64,000 bases of DNA. Origin: Rhytidiadelphus loreus. Lineage: Eukaryota > Streptophyta > Bryopsida > Hypnales > Hylocomiaceae. Shown here piece by piece: positions 45,091 to 57,284 of this stretch (position 1 is the stretch's first letter; every line of letters starts with the position of its first letter). The stretch covers positions 10,230,001 to 10,294,000 of the forward strand of contig OX344764.1 of assembly GCA_947034895.1 (NCBI GenBank), in the 5' to 3' direction. Under the pieces are notes generated by a model. It made no database searches. It worked only from the letters and a program-made list of their open reading frames with translations, and was not told where the DNA came from. The position numbers and the translations under genes were made by a program.

Positions 45091-48000
45091 TACAACATAA
45101 TGAAGTAATCTATCACTAGATCTTACAACAAGATACACTAGAATTTCATTTGTCATTTTCTTTTTACCTTTGCCATCAAAACAACCAATTGTGAGTGTTG
45201 TTTTGGTGAAACATAGTCAAACTTCAAGAGTTAAGTGACAAGAATGAGCATAGAGAGGTGACACTTGTATGGTTCTTGTGGGCATGCTAAAATTGTTTTA
45301 GAAAACAAGGTTTAAGCAACTTCCTTGAAGAAGTAGACTGGACCCTTGTTACCTCAAATATGCATCACAATGTGTTTTAAAATCCAATGACACTTGTTAG
45401 TTAGCTCAGAGTCAACTAGTTGCTCGTGATGTTGTTCAAGTTTGAAGTTTGTTATTTTAATCTTATTGATTTGACCATCCTTTTGAGCATCGATCGCCAT
45501 TTGCTGCACTTCTTAGTGGAAATTGGGTTCTGAATTCTTTCTTGAGGTTTCAGGGTTGCAAGGTACGATCAAATGACGCCTTTGGACTATGCCAAGTACT
45601 CGCATTAAACTTGAAGGATTCTGGACATTGAGATCCTCCGGGAATTGGAAAATTATTTGTGAACATGGTACCCACCTCCAGTACTCAAGAGAGTTCATCA
45701 AATTCTTCTCGCTGCGGAGGAACCTGGCTTTGCATTACACACTCTGCATTCAAGGAGTTGGTCAATGTATTGCGAATAATGAACCTCTTCAATTGACGTT
45801 CGAAGTCCATGCTCAGACAGTGAGGTCATTCAGTGTTCGAATTAATTGTTGAACGAGGCCCACTTTCACGAACTGTTAAAACATCAAGAATCTTTCATGA
45901 CGGAGCTCTACATCTAATTCAATCTCTCTTTCGTTCCATCTCTTGGGTGCTTATACCACACTTAATGTCTAGCACTTTTCATGGAAGGTAGTTGATTGCT
46001 CCAAATGATGAGACCAATCATTAGTTATTCTTGTGTGATCAACATTGTGTAAAATCCATTAATATGACGAGTTGAGCTTCTCGGGGTACCATATGTAATT
46101 ACACTTTCCATACGGTCGGTAGTCCCATGAATTTGCGTCATGTATTGAAAATTGAAAATTGGTTAATTATGCACTTGAATACATGTATACTATGATATGA
46201 AGATGTATGTCAGGCTTGGCAAGGCTCATCAATTAACTCAATCCAGACAATCTCTTGTATTTCACGCTCAGTTGTTTCAATTCTCTTTTGCGTAATCTCC
46301 AGGCTATTGCATAGACTTTCTTCATAGCACCACTCAAGCCTTCATTGGTTTGTGCAGATGACAAGAAGGAAATTTGGCATGTGGATACAAAGCTCTCCTA
46401 GACCCTGACTCTTGGGAAGAAGAGAAGGGTGAATGCTGACTTTGTAGCATTTACAAGCAAGTTGTCTCGACGTGGCATTGCAGATCATCCTAACTAAATT
46501 GGTAGTGGATCTATTGCTTAGATCTTGCACAAAAAGGTCGAATGAAAGATTCAGTGCCGTAGAGTGACAATTACTCAATTAAATTAAATTAGTGCAAGAC
46601 ACGCTGATTGTTTTATAATTACTGAACTTGCATAGAGAATTGCTTGAATGCTTGGATACTTGGAATTATTGCAACTCTTTGCACAATTCCATCCTTCCCA
46701 TAGATGCAAATGATAACGAAGGCGAGGTGCACTTGCTTAAACCCTAAACCCCGCTTCTTTTCCTTGGAATTTTGGGCACTAGGTTCAATGTTCCTGAAAT
46801 AATATTGGAGCATGGGTATCCCGTGCTCATCATGGTAGGAAAGTAATCAATGAACGCCCATGTGCACAAGTAGAAACAAAACGAGGTGTTGGAGCAATGC
46901 AAGCTACAGTGTGAATTTACGGTGCCAGATCAAGGCTCATTTGATCGAGCTGGTGTTCAAATGGGCTTTTCACACCATGTTCTCACTCGATCTATAGCTT
47001 GTTGTTCTAGTATTAGTTGTGCATTGTGTTGCAGAGATGATGAGAAACTTAGACAAGGAAGTCACCTCTGTCGATTAGGCATGGTTTCCACTTCCCACTA
47101 GTGCAGTTTGCATCAAACGCATTTGAAATCATATTTTTGCTACCGATGGATTTCATTCAAAATGTGTGCTGGAAACCGATCTCTCCAAAACAAGGAATTG
47201 AAGAGCTTGAGGGGTGAAAGTATGAAACTCATGCAAATTATTGCGATGAATTGGAAGATGAATGAGTAGAATGAACCTGATTGCTAAACGAATTTTGAGC
47301 ACAAAGTCCATCAATTTGAAAAAAATGCTCAGTCATTCATCAACAGAGACTATACTAAATTTAGGGAGGGATCTCATGTTGTCTTTTCTTTTATTGTGGG
47401 TGCACCAGGGTGTGTTTGTTTTCATTTATTATAGGCAGTGCAAAAAGCGGATAATTAGTGGAGTGATGAAGCTATTTACATCCACTGAAATGGATGAAAC
47501 TTGTAATATATGGATGAAATTTTATTTATTCATCCAAAATAGAGTGATGCCGTCCCAAGGTTTGGTAGCATTTTGCGATTCCATCCACTTAAAAAGGAAG
47601 AATATCTCATCAAATATTCCCTATAAAAAAATTTGCATTGCCATTTAGCAAAAATTTGCTCAGAAAAAAGGGTTAAGGATCAAGTTGGTGTAGCATGCAT
47701 CATGTTGCCTGATCCCCTAAGCTTAAACTTATTCAACCTCTTTATAATTAGGCCCAAGGCAAAGTTTTTCATGACATTTAAGTCACTACTAGTGTAGTAA
47801 GCAATCTAACATTGGGTTTAGGGTGGGTGCACCTACAATAAGAGAAAAGACAATTTACTAACTCTTTTCCTTCAATTCCCATATTGAACCGTTTTTTCAA
47901 GTACTAAGTCCATTTTTTTCTCTATTTTTTACTCTATATAGAGATTTTATAGACTTTTCCATCCAATATTTTCAAATTGCAAATAGTTTTTTCCCAATCC

Positions 48001-48869
48001 TATCAGATGTCAATGAACTAACTAGTTGTCCACAAACATTGAAACAATCTTCAGTGGACTGTTGAAGCTCTTTACATCATATGGTGGACGAAACATGAAA
48101 ATACAAGATGAAAACTCAATTATTCATCTAATAGTGTGCACATTTGATTTGGTAACTATTTAACAATTTCATGATTGTCATCCATTGAGAAAAAAAGAGT
48201 CTGACTATTGTTAAGAGTTCCCTTGAAAATAATTCTTTTGTATTGCTTTTGAATGAGTTATCACAAGATCTACCATTAAATTTTCAAAGTGCTCATTTAT
48301 TTCTATTATAACACTCAATTCCAATTTAACCATTTTGGCAATGTTTTGTTTCAAAATATTAAGAAAGTTTAAGAATCAAATCCATATAATATTTTTTTGG
48401 ATCTCATTGGCAATAGAAAGAAGATTTTAGAATTTTTTATCTTGTATTTTTTTAGACATGATATGAATAACTTATGAACTTTGGATGTGTTGATTAGAAG
48501 TGTAACTATCCAAATTGACCCCCAAGCTCTCATTTTCATGTCTAAAGAGTATAAATTTTAGGTTTGGGTCAATTTAGTAACAAGATCCTCCTTTAGTGTG
48601 CTTTCTTGAGCTCTCCTTAAGACTCTACATTGCTTTCTCATATTATTGAGGGGAATAAATTCACCATCACCTAAAGATCTAGTATCACCCCAAATTTTAA
48701 TTTTAATTTTTGGTAATTAGTACAATACTAAAAATATTGTTTCAACTTTCACTACTTCAAAATAGTGTGACTTTAGTAAACTAGTGTATAATCGATGAAG
48801 TAGACTTGTTGCATTAACCAACAAGGAAATCAATTGATCAAAATTCTCTTGCCTTTTTGTACTAATTAT
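45091..48869. other. Unique-looking DNA, no gene recognised
   Basis: About 45480-47270 is less AT-rich and looks single-copy, with frames of 60-90 codons on both strands. None has a known motif, and I could not join them across splice signals into a longer protein. A decayed gene is possible. The remainder (47270-48869) is AT-rich, with a 128-codon plus-strand frame at 47262-47648 that I do not recognise. Confidence 0.35.
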
Positions 48870-49978
48870 GGTAGAGTGCTCTAGAAGCATCCTTGCTCTA
48901 AAAGCAACCACTTACATGGAGGTACATTTTTCATTCTTCAAATGTACTAGTAGTATACATTTCAAGAGGTGGTTGCTTTTAGTGACCATTACATTTCAAC
49001 TTCAAAAATTCATAAGGTAAACCAGTCCATAACAAGCAAAACCTTCCAATGCCTAAAAAAACACCCATTACAATTTTACATCAACCCATAGCAAATTTTT
49101 GCTAATAAATGAGATTAAGACTTCATTAGGTTGCTTAGGGGCCAAAATCAATGCCTTGGGAGATGGTGATGGAGTTATGAAGGACTGTATTAGGAACTTC
49201 TAGTGTAAATTCATTACAAGAACTAACTTTTTATTCCTTTGTGTCATGGCCATGTTAGAAAATATTGTTAGAACATATCCCTTTAGATGGTAAGGTGGCC
49301 ATTATGGGTACACTTTTTGGTGGCATTAGAAGATCTTTGAAGCCTTTGGAAGCCCGTGAGTTCCCGACTTTGAGATTTGTGCCAACCGCACTAGGAATGC
49401 AGTCCAACTTGGTGACGACAATGCCAAGTCAATTTTTGAAAAAAAAAAAAAAAAAAATTCAACTTTTTTTCATATTTTAGAAATTTTAAATTATTATTAT
49501 TATTTAAATTATTATTTTTTGAACGCACCACGTTGTTTTACTACCATGGGAACATCATCAAGAATAGGCTTGAAACGAGTTGGTTTTGCCCTCAAATCCC
49601 CTCTAATGTTTTGGAGTAGTCTAAAGACTGTTTTGGGCTAATTGGGCAACAAACTTCAAAAATTCATAACAAATTATACTTTGTCAAAAAAGTAAAATTT
49701 TAATTGCACTCTCCATTTCTCATGTTTGTCTTTATATATTGAAAAATGTCAAAAATGTCAACAAGGCAGACCAACCATTTTACCTGTCATAAATTGGTTT
49801 ACCTTAACTAATTCCACAAAGGTTCAAAAAATATGAAACGACTTGGGTTTGATGCCAATTCTATTTTTTTTCCTACTAAAATTTACTGAAAATTGTTTCA
49901 AGGAGTTTAGCTCCCTCCAAATGCACTCAACTCTTAAAAGGTTGCTTCAATAAGAACAAACTACCTTTATGAAAGTAA
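48870..49978 (+). repeat. Dispersed repeat R1, copy D, interrupted
   Basis: R1 sequence at 48870-49014 (GTGCTCTAGAAGC, GGTACATTTTTCATTC, CATTTCAAGAGGTGGTTGC) resumes at 49805-49978 (ACTAATTCCAC, TATGAAACGACTTGGGTT, CTCTTAAAAGG). A 790-bp TA-flanked element sits between the two parts. It is followed immediately by R2 copy 2, the same order as at 12819-13540. Confidence 0.8.
49015..49804. mobile_element. 790-bp TA-flanked element inside R1 copy D
   Basis: The left end AGGTAAACCAGT and the right end (AGGTAAACCAAT on the other strand) are flanked by TA at 49013-49014 and 49805-49806. Removing the element and one TA restores ATTCATAACTAATTC, which is what R1 copy C shows at its matching position. 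TA duplication points to the Tc1/mariner-type group of non-autonomous elements. The interior has an A run near 49439-49457 and a segment similar to 56975-57284. Non-coding. Confidence 0.75.
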
Positions 49979-49985
49979 CTTAAGG

Positions 49986-51387
49986 TAAGGTAAAACAACC
50001 CATTGTGGTCAGAATTAGGAGTTTGACCACATGTGGTTGTTGAAATTTTTCAATTTTTTTCCCATAGTAGTACAAGTGTGAGAAAAAGTAAGAACAATTG
50101 AAATTATGTTTTTTTGGCAAAGTATGAATTTACTATGAATTTTTGAAGTGTTCAATACATCATGACCTAAAACAGTATGTAGACTACCTTAGAACAAACA
50201 AAATCTGAATCCATCATGCTCATGTTGTTTACCTAAAGCAGTCATAGTATTTTCTGACATGGAGGGTCAAAAAAGTCAATTCTTACAATAAATATATACT
50301 AAAAAATTGGAAGTTCCTAATGAAGTCAATAATCACTCCATTATTGTCATTTAACCCCTAAAGGACCGGACTGTGTTTTTTGGCTGTATAAATTTTTTGG
50401 GCAGGTACCTACGAGCGGAGATTTTCATATTTGGGGCTGAAATTTTAATAGAATGTGAGGGCAAGGAGTATCTTTCATATGCCCCAAATTTCATGACATT
50501 TGGAAATACAAGTCAAAAGTTATAGCCTAATATGTTACTTTTTTTTCCAACCGGGCAGTTCGGGCAGATAAAAAAAATCACTTTTTTCAAAAACAAAAAT
50601 TTGGAATTAATTTTCTAGAGTTTTATATACATAAAAAGCTTTGAATCGTTCCATTTTGATCAATGAGTCAAAAGTTATGAGGATTTTTTGTTTGCGGGCA
50701 GTTTTGGATTTCCTACTCTAAAATAAACTTTGAAATCCTTTATCTTACCCAATTTTCAATATTTTTGTCCAAAAACAAAATCTTGGGATGTAGATAAATT
50801 ATTACAACATTTAGACCATTGGGATTGGAAATTTTTAATTTCATATTTAAATTGTAAATAATTTAGTATTTTTAATCATTCTCTACTACGACCTACTTAC
50901 TATTTTTTTCCTATATGTTGTACTATTCCAAATGATCTGAAATTTTTCAAGCATGTGACCAACTTGTCTAGGAAAACAAATTCAAAGAAGCACCACCATT
51001 TAGGTCATTTTTTCATAAAAATGTGAGCTTGTGAAGTGCAGCTGCCCTGCTTTTCGCAGGGTAAAAGAAATGATTTTAGTTCATTTGAATGCTTATATCT
51101 TGCAATCCACCTGGTGGAAATGTCTAAAACTTTTACCACATGTTTTTGATACTATATAATACAAGATCCTACGGTTAGATATGTCAAAAAAGTTTTTTTT
51201 TCAAAATTTTGGTACTTGTACTAGAAATGGCAGTTTTGGAGCGTTTTTGGTGAAAGTATAGTGACGGTCCTTTAAGGGTTAAGACATGCATGGAAGCCAA
51301 AATCTTACAAACTGAAAAAATCCATAATGGGGGTATTTCCTAGGTGTCCACAATGGGTCATCTGACCACAATGGGTTGTTTTACCTT
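49986..51387 (+). repeat. Repeat R2, copy 2, interrupted
   Basis: Begins AAGGTAAAACAACCCATTGT and ends ACAATGGGTTGTTTTACCTT, so the whole unit has a terminal inverted repeat of about 20 bp. R2 sequence runs to 50350, is broken by the TTAA element and resumes at 51283 with GACATGCATGG, GCCAAAATCTTAC and CCATAATGG. R2 is therefore itself probably an old mobile element. Confidence 0.75.
50355..51278 (+). mobile_element. 924-bp TTAA-flanked, piggyBac-like non-autonomous element
   Basis: TTAA at 50351-50354 and 51279-51282 flank ends CCCCTAAAGGACCG and (other strand) CCCTTAAAGGACCG, a terminal inverted repeat of 14 bp with one mismatch. R2 copy 1 (13128-13540) gives the empty site: TTATTGTCAT is followed there by ATAAGATATT, with no insertion. 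The interior holds AAAAGTTATAGCC and CAAAAGTTATGAGG motifs and several phrases repeated in inverse form. There is no open frame of useful size, so mobility would need a transposase from elsewhere. Two related copies are at 55094-55970 (inverted) and 60452-62631. Confidence 0.8.
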
Positions 51388-51479
51388 GTGTGCACACTTG
51401 GCGTTTAGTAACAATGAGCTGAAAAGATGCAACCATGTCAATTCCTCCCCTCCCCCTCCTCCAAAAATTGACATCCATT

Positions 51480-51690
51480 GATTTAAAATAAATAAAAATC
51501 CACGCCCCCCTCCAATGCCGTTGATATTGAATATAGAATATGGAATACTAGATATGATATGGATACAGGAAGACGGAAGACATATACCATACGGATATGG
51601 ATACGGGATGTAGATATGGTTACAGAGAGAATACGATGCGGATACGGGGATTGATATGGGACATATCCCATATCAAATACCAACCCCACC
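51480..51690. repeat. Degenerate GATATG/GATACGG repeat tract
   Basis: Multiple irregular repeats of GGATACGG, GATATGG and CATATCC over about 160 bp. Part of it reads as an inverted pair, TGATATGGGACAT with ATCCCATATCA. Confidence 0.65.
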
Positions 51691-52199
51691 CCACTTGAAA
51701 ATTACAAAAGGTTGGATGGGGGGTTAGTTCTTGGAATTTTAATTTTAATTTTTTTTTAACTCACCGGGGGAGGGGGGCAGGGTAGAATAAATAAATCTAA
51801 TTTTTTTTTAGCTCATTGTGACATTGTGTCACAATGACAATGAGCTCAAAAGATGTAGTAACTGCATTAATCAATGGTTCTAAAATCATAATACCTTTGA
51901 CAATGATGGAAAGGTGCAAGTTTTATAGAAACTTTTGTTTTCAATTGGTTTGGCATAATTAGGGTCATCTCAAGTTATCACTTGTTCAAACTTGGGACAT
52001 AACATCCAATAGTCTATATAGAAGCTACCTTTTCCTCTCCAAAGTCCTCATCATGGAAAATAAAGTAAGCTTCAATATCAATGTCATTTGAGCATTTGCC
52101 ATTAAATTTTTTTTATGGCAAAGTGAAGAGAATGCTTCATTGATATTTTAGATAAATTAGGGGTAAAGATGTCATTTTTATGATGAAATTCATTTTTCA
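51691..52199. other. AT-rich intergenic DNA, no gene seen
   Basis: G-rich (GGGGGAGGGGGG-like) and T-rich runs near 51718-51810. Nothing else is recognised. Confidence 0.5.
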
Positions 52200-52770
52200 T
52201 CATGAATCTTCAAAGGGTATGGGATAATGTGAAGATAAAAGCTTGACCGCTAATTGCCTAAACATAAAAATTATGTGCGAAATAGAATTTCAAACCTCAT
52301 TTAAGAATAGTAGAATAGATTTTTTCAAAAAACTTTGTACTGAGAAAAGTTGTTAAATCTAGGTAACTTTCATTTTTTTTAAATCCATTTCTAAATTTGA
52401 ACCTTCAATCAAAATTTATGGACAAAATTCAAAGAAGATGTTTGAAAATGTAAAAAAAAAATGCCCCTTCCAACCCCTCTCTAAAATTTGTCTATAACTT
52501 TTTATTAGAGTCTCTAAATATCAAATGGTTTTTTGAAGATGAATTTTAATTTGATTTCTCAATTTTTCTCAATTCAAAGTTTTTTGAAAAAAATAATTCT
52601 ACTATGCTTAAATGAGGTCTAAATTCTACTTTGAACACAATTCCTACTTTTGACTTAATTATGACCCTAAACCCCTTCTGATTTTAATTTACATATCCCA
52701 CATGGTTTGTTTTACCTCCTACCACCCCATATGTATGTAAAGAGATTGTCTTCTCAATTTCCAATGCAAA
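52200..52770. mobile_element. Foldback family FB2, shortened copy
   Basis: Inverted arms around a centre near 52480. CTCATTTAAGAATAGTAGAA pairs with TTCTACTATGCTTAAATGAG, and CCTTCAATCAAAATTTATGG with the TATAACTTTTTATTAGAG region. The right arm is longer and ends with CATATCCCACATGG and AGATTGTCTTCTC, as in the 61354-62283 copy. Confidence 0.7.
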
Positions 52771-54500
52771 TAATGATTGACCTTTGAAGCATGTGAGGTA
52801 TTTCATTGAATTCATTTTCAATTGGATGAATTATGTAATTATCCATATCTCGTATTACAAAAGATTGTTGAGAATCTACAAAATTAAAAGATTCAAACTC
52901 ACCTAACAACACCATGCTATGTTAAGGTAGCTAATCTCTTTCCATATTTTCACTAATTAGATTGCTTTGTTTCCGATTAGGTGTGACAGCTCACGTGGTT
53001 AGGTGACAACTCACATAGCACAAATGTTGGAGAGGTGTACATTGAATGCCTACAATGATCATAAGATGTACATTTGAAGCCACAATTATCAACTACTTTG
53101 AAGCATGGTCAATTTTGAAATTAGCCTATGGTTGGAAATGCGGTGTCTTATATAACAAGAATGAATTGAACAAAGTCTTCATGAAAAAAATTCATAATTA
53201 TTTCGTTTTTGAGGGGGGAAAAGGAACGATTTCTAGAACCCTCCTCAAACCTACTCCTCTAAATTGCTTAAGTAGTCAAAATGAGGTCGACTACCTTAAA
53301 AAGTTATGAATTGTCCTTCAACTTTTCTTTAGTAAGCACCGCCCTTACCCCTTGCCAGCTCTGCAACCACATAGGTTTGGTGGTCATGAAAGAACCATGG
53401 TCTAAACCCCTACCAAAAAAATCATGTACCATCACTACAAAGAACCACTTGCTATAAGTCCAGGTGTGCACATACCTTACCTTTAATTCACAGCAAATTA
53501 ATTGTCATGCTCACTGCTTTACCATACCATACCCACGTCATTCCTCAACAGTGAGTTGTGATGAAGGTTACATGGAAGCCAACAAAGCAATATCTTAATA
53601 GTGCAAAAGCTCAGAATGTCAAAAAGTGTGGCAATAATAGAAGCCCTGTTCCTCACTTGTATTATGACATTTTGACATTTTGGCTAACCTTAGTCTATAG
53701 TGAGGGCTACCAACAACACCGACATTGGGTACCAAACTATAATTTTTGTTTGTTTGTTTGAGGTGATTCTCAGTTTGTACCAATTTTGACTGGTTCTCTG
53801 CTTGGAAACTTGACCCCTAAATTGGGTTACATCCCTAAGAAAACTCTGCTTTTTCTGTTTTTATATATTTTCAGACCCCTCTCACTTGCAAGTACTTACA
53901 GTGACAATCAAAACTGAGTACAAATTCTGTGTACTATTTCCTTTTATCACTGGAAATTGTCCATGTGTTTCAAGAAACCCCCGAAAAAACAGAGTACAAA
54001 TTTGAAACATTTTCATTCAAATGAACATACCATAAGCGCCAACGGACAAAGTCCAAAAAGCGGATATACAAAAGTTGTAGTGTGCAAGAACTGAGTACGA
54101 ATTCTCATTTTTTCTTCAAACTTTTTGTGCCTCGGCATGTCAATTGGTATACATCATTTCAAATTGTTGTACCTAAAAAATTGAAGGAAATTGGTATTTA
54201 TAGAATTTAAAATATCAACAATTTGACAAACATGCAAATGATGTTGGTTTTCAGAATATTTGAATTTTCTTTTGGAATTGAGAGCATGGGATTGTATTAG
54301 CTATTGTAGAGAGAGTAAAAGTTGCAACATGGGCCATTCTTATATCTTAATGTCCTTGCATTTGAAATTTTTGTTGACTAGGGCAATGCGTTCAATTTGT
54401 ATTTTACAACCATATAATACACTTTCATGTTCAATTTTTTTGTCACCAAAGACTAGAGTTCATGATGCACATGATTGATCCAAAAAATCCCAAAAAACAG
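52771..54500. other. Intergenic, no gene recognised
   Basis: Mostly unique AT-rich DNA. Open frames at 53046-53309 and 53558-53761 are short and unrecognised. Confidence 0.5.
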
Positions 54501-54601
54501 ATTATCATTGTCAATATCATCAAAAAAAGTTCAAAATTGCCAAAAATTACATTGACCTTCATAAAATTAGTAGTTTTTTTTATGATATTGACAATGATAA
54601 T
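54501..54601. repeat. Inverted repeat with 20-bp perfect arms
   Basis: ATTATCATTGTCAATATCAT (54501-54520) has its exact reverse complement at 54582-54601. Pairing continues through A/T runs on both sides, giving about 30-35 bp of stem and a loop of roughly 45-60 nt. Confidence 0.8.
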
Positions 54602-55089
54602 TTTTTTTGTATTTCTTTATGGTGATCTTTTTTTAGAAAGAATCTACATACTTGTACCATCTTTGTGTTTACTTATCCCCCCAAGCACTAGTGTTGTTTA
54701 AGGTGTAGGAGGGTGCATCTTTTGCAATTCTTTCATTCTCTATCAAATAAATTAGTAGCCTTCATTTCCTAACTTATTTCCAAATTTTCTCAAATTATGA
54801 GTTATTTTTGTTTCTCACATTGTAGAAAATGGTTTGTGGTTTCTTGAGACCTAAAAGGTAAAAGAATTTGTATATCATATTTGATTTCTTACTCAATATT
54901 CAACATACAATAGAATGGTGGCATGTAATTGTTTAATAATAAAATATATATGCACTTATTTATAGAAGGTTAAGATAAAAACACATCATAGAATACTAAA
55001 TGTGGACTTATTAATAAAGGATATCTATAATGATTGAACTAAATTGCTACACTTACACGTAGTACAAATCCATGTTGTAATCGATGTTG
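54602..55089. other. AT-rich intergenic DNA, no gene seen
   Basis: Nothing recognised. Confidence 0.5.
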
Positions 55090-55093
55090 TTTA

Positions 55094-55970
55094 GCCCGTA
55101 AAGGCCCGTGACTATGTTTTCACCTAAAACGCTCTAAAATTGCCATTTCTAGTACAAGTATCAAATTTTGGAAAAAAAACATTTTCAGACACATGTAACT
55201 GTAGGATTTTGTAGTATATTGACTCAAAAACATGTGGAATAAATTTCAAAAATTTCGACCAAGTGGATTGCAAGATATGAACTTTTGAATTCACATAAAT
55301 CCTTTTTTTGGCCCTGCGAAAAATGGGCAGTTGCATTTCACAAGATCACATTAATATGAAAAAATGTCTGAAATAGTGGTACTTCTTTGGATTCAATCTT
55401 CAAGTCAAGTTGGCTATATGCTTGAAAATTTTTAGATAATTTGGAATTATACAACATATAGGAAAAAAATAGTAAGTAGAAAGTAGAGAATGATTCAAAA
55501 TACAAAATTGTTAAGAATTTAGTTATGGAAATGAAAAATGCCAATCCAATGGTTGTAATGTTGTAATAAACAATCTACATCCTATGATTTTATTTTTTTT
55601 CAAAAAATATTGAAAATTGAGTAAAATAAAAAATTTCAAAGTTTATTTTAGAGTAGAAAATCTATAACTACCCGCAAATTCAAACTCCTCATAACTTTTG
55701 ACTCATTTATTAAAATGGAATGATTAAAAGCTTTCCATGTATATGTAACTCTAGAAAACCAATTTCAAATTTTTGATTATGAGAAAAGTGATTTTTTTTA
55801 TCTGTTTGGATTCCCTAATTACTAAAAAAAGTATAACTTTTAACTCATATTTTCAAATGTCCTAAATATTAGTGCTCATGAAAGATATTCCTCGTTCCCA
55901 CCTTCAATTAAAGTTTGAGCCTAAAATAAGCAAATCTCTAGTTACAAGTACCTACCCAAAATTTTGATGT
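55094..55970 (-). mobile_element. piggyBac-like TTAA family, inverted copy
   Basis: Starts after TTAG (55090-55093, a one-base variant of TTAA) with CCCGTAAAGGCCCGTGACTA, matching the right end of the 50355 element read in reverse. The internal order is kept in reverse: AAACGCTCTAAAATTGCCAT, TTTCTAGTACAAGTATCAAA, CACATAAATCC, CATATAGG and AGTACCTACCCAAAA. The outermost 45 bp or so of the far end is lost or diverged; a TTAA occurs near 55972. Non-coding. Confidence 0.7.
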
Positions 55971-56974
55971 TAACAATAAGATATATTTCATTCCATTGCT
56001 AACTTGGAAGTTCATTAACATGGTTTGCATGTATGGATCATATTGACATGTCTTAGATGAGTGAGTCATCAAATCTTGTCACTGCTTACAATTTACTCCT
56101 AACTTCCTACGTAAGTGGCAAAGAATTATTATTTTTTTGTGCCCGTAATCGGTAATTGTTTTGTGACTATGGTACAATTGAACATAGGGCCTATTTCTAC
56201 AATGTAGAGGTTTACCATAAGAACCTTATTCATAATTTTGTCTTCTTTTTTTGTCTTTTATATATATTTTATTTAATACTTATATCTTTTACCATTTTCA
56301 CTCATTCCACATGTAGTATTACAAAGCAATTGTTTTGAAGTTGCATAGTAGTCATTTTGAAGTTGTATGGTAGTTGTTTTGAAGCTCTAAGGCAATTGCT
56401 TATGAGTTGATTCCTAATACTAGATTTTGTTTTTTCATGGAAAACAATCATGCATTGGTTATTCTTTAGTTTAAATACCTACTCAATCTACTAGATACAA
56501 TACACATGTAAGATTCTCATGTAACAAGTATGTGTTGACTATAGATAATTAATATACAACTAGGTCAACAACAGCATTAGAATCAGAACAAAGTTACTTT
56601 TTCCTAATAGATCTAATATACACTTATATTGAATATAGTGGATACAAAAAGTTTATTCCATTGAGGTATCTAAAAGTCCTAAAATTGCATTACAAATTTA
56701 CAATCTCCTAAATTGAAATACATATGACAATTGTAAGTTTAATGCTCAAGCCACTTGTTGTCTTTGCAACCACCTTTTAGCTCTTGGGCCTACAAAAAAA
56801 TGCATACACCCAACCACTAATTAAAAGTAAATACATTTTTAACAAAACCAAAGTAGTGGTGGCTAGGGTTTCAATAAGTCTTTAAATCCTAAAACAATGG
56901 CCACCACTTCACAAAGTCTTCTATAGCTGCTTCATGAGTGTTATACAACTAGTCTATGACCAATCTACAACTAA
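55971..56974. other. AT-rich intergenic DNA, no gene seen
   Basis: A short internal repeat of AAGTTG(C/T)ATAGTAGT near 56337-56385. Nothing else is recognised. Confidence 0.5.
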
Positions 56975-57284
56975 CATTAGATGAGATTGTCCTATTGGGA
57001 AGGGCCTCGACTTCCCAAGTGGAAAACTGGACAAAACTAGACAAAAGTGGACGAAAGTGGCCGTTCGCAGGGCCTGTTGACCTAGCCAAGCGACTGCCAG
57101 GTCAACTTTTTAAAAATAAATAAAAAATAAAAAATAAACTTTGTTTTCCATTTTAAGAACTTTAAATTTTTTATTTTTTATTTTAAAAACAACCCAACTA
57201 TCAGCCGCGTTCAATGGGGCCCGAGGGAACGAAGCTGGGAACAGCCTGAAACGGCCCTCCAGCCCCCCCGAATCACATCTAATG
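56975..57284. mobile_element. 310-bp element with CATTAGATGAGATT ends
   Basis: The left end CATTAGATGAGATT matches the right end on the other strand, CATTAGATGTGATT, at 13 of 14 bases. The outer parts are GC-rich (GGGAAGGGCC; ACGGCCCTCC) around an A/T-only core. The arrangement, a GTCAACTTTT-type segment, an A/T core and a GGGAAC segment, also occurs in 49255-49610. The terminal CATTAGA relates it to 18343-18697 and 61192-62448. Confidence 0.65.

Noticed and set aside
45480..47270. A protein-coding gene on either strand
   Set aside because: The region looks single-copy, but frames are under 90 codons, unrecognised, and could not be joined by GT-AG introns with consistent phase.
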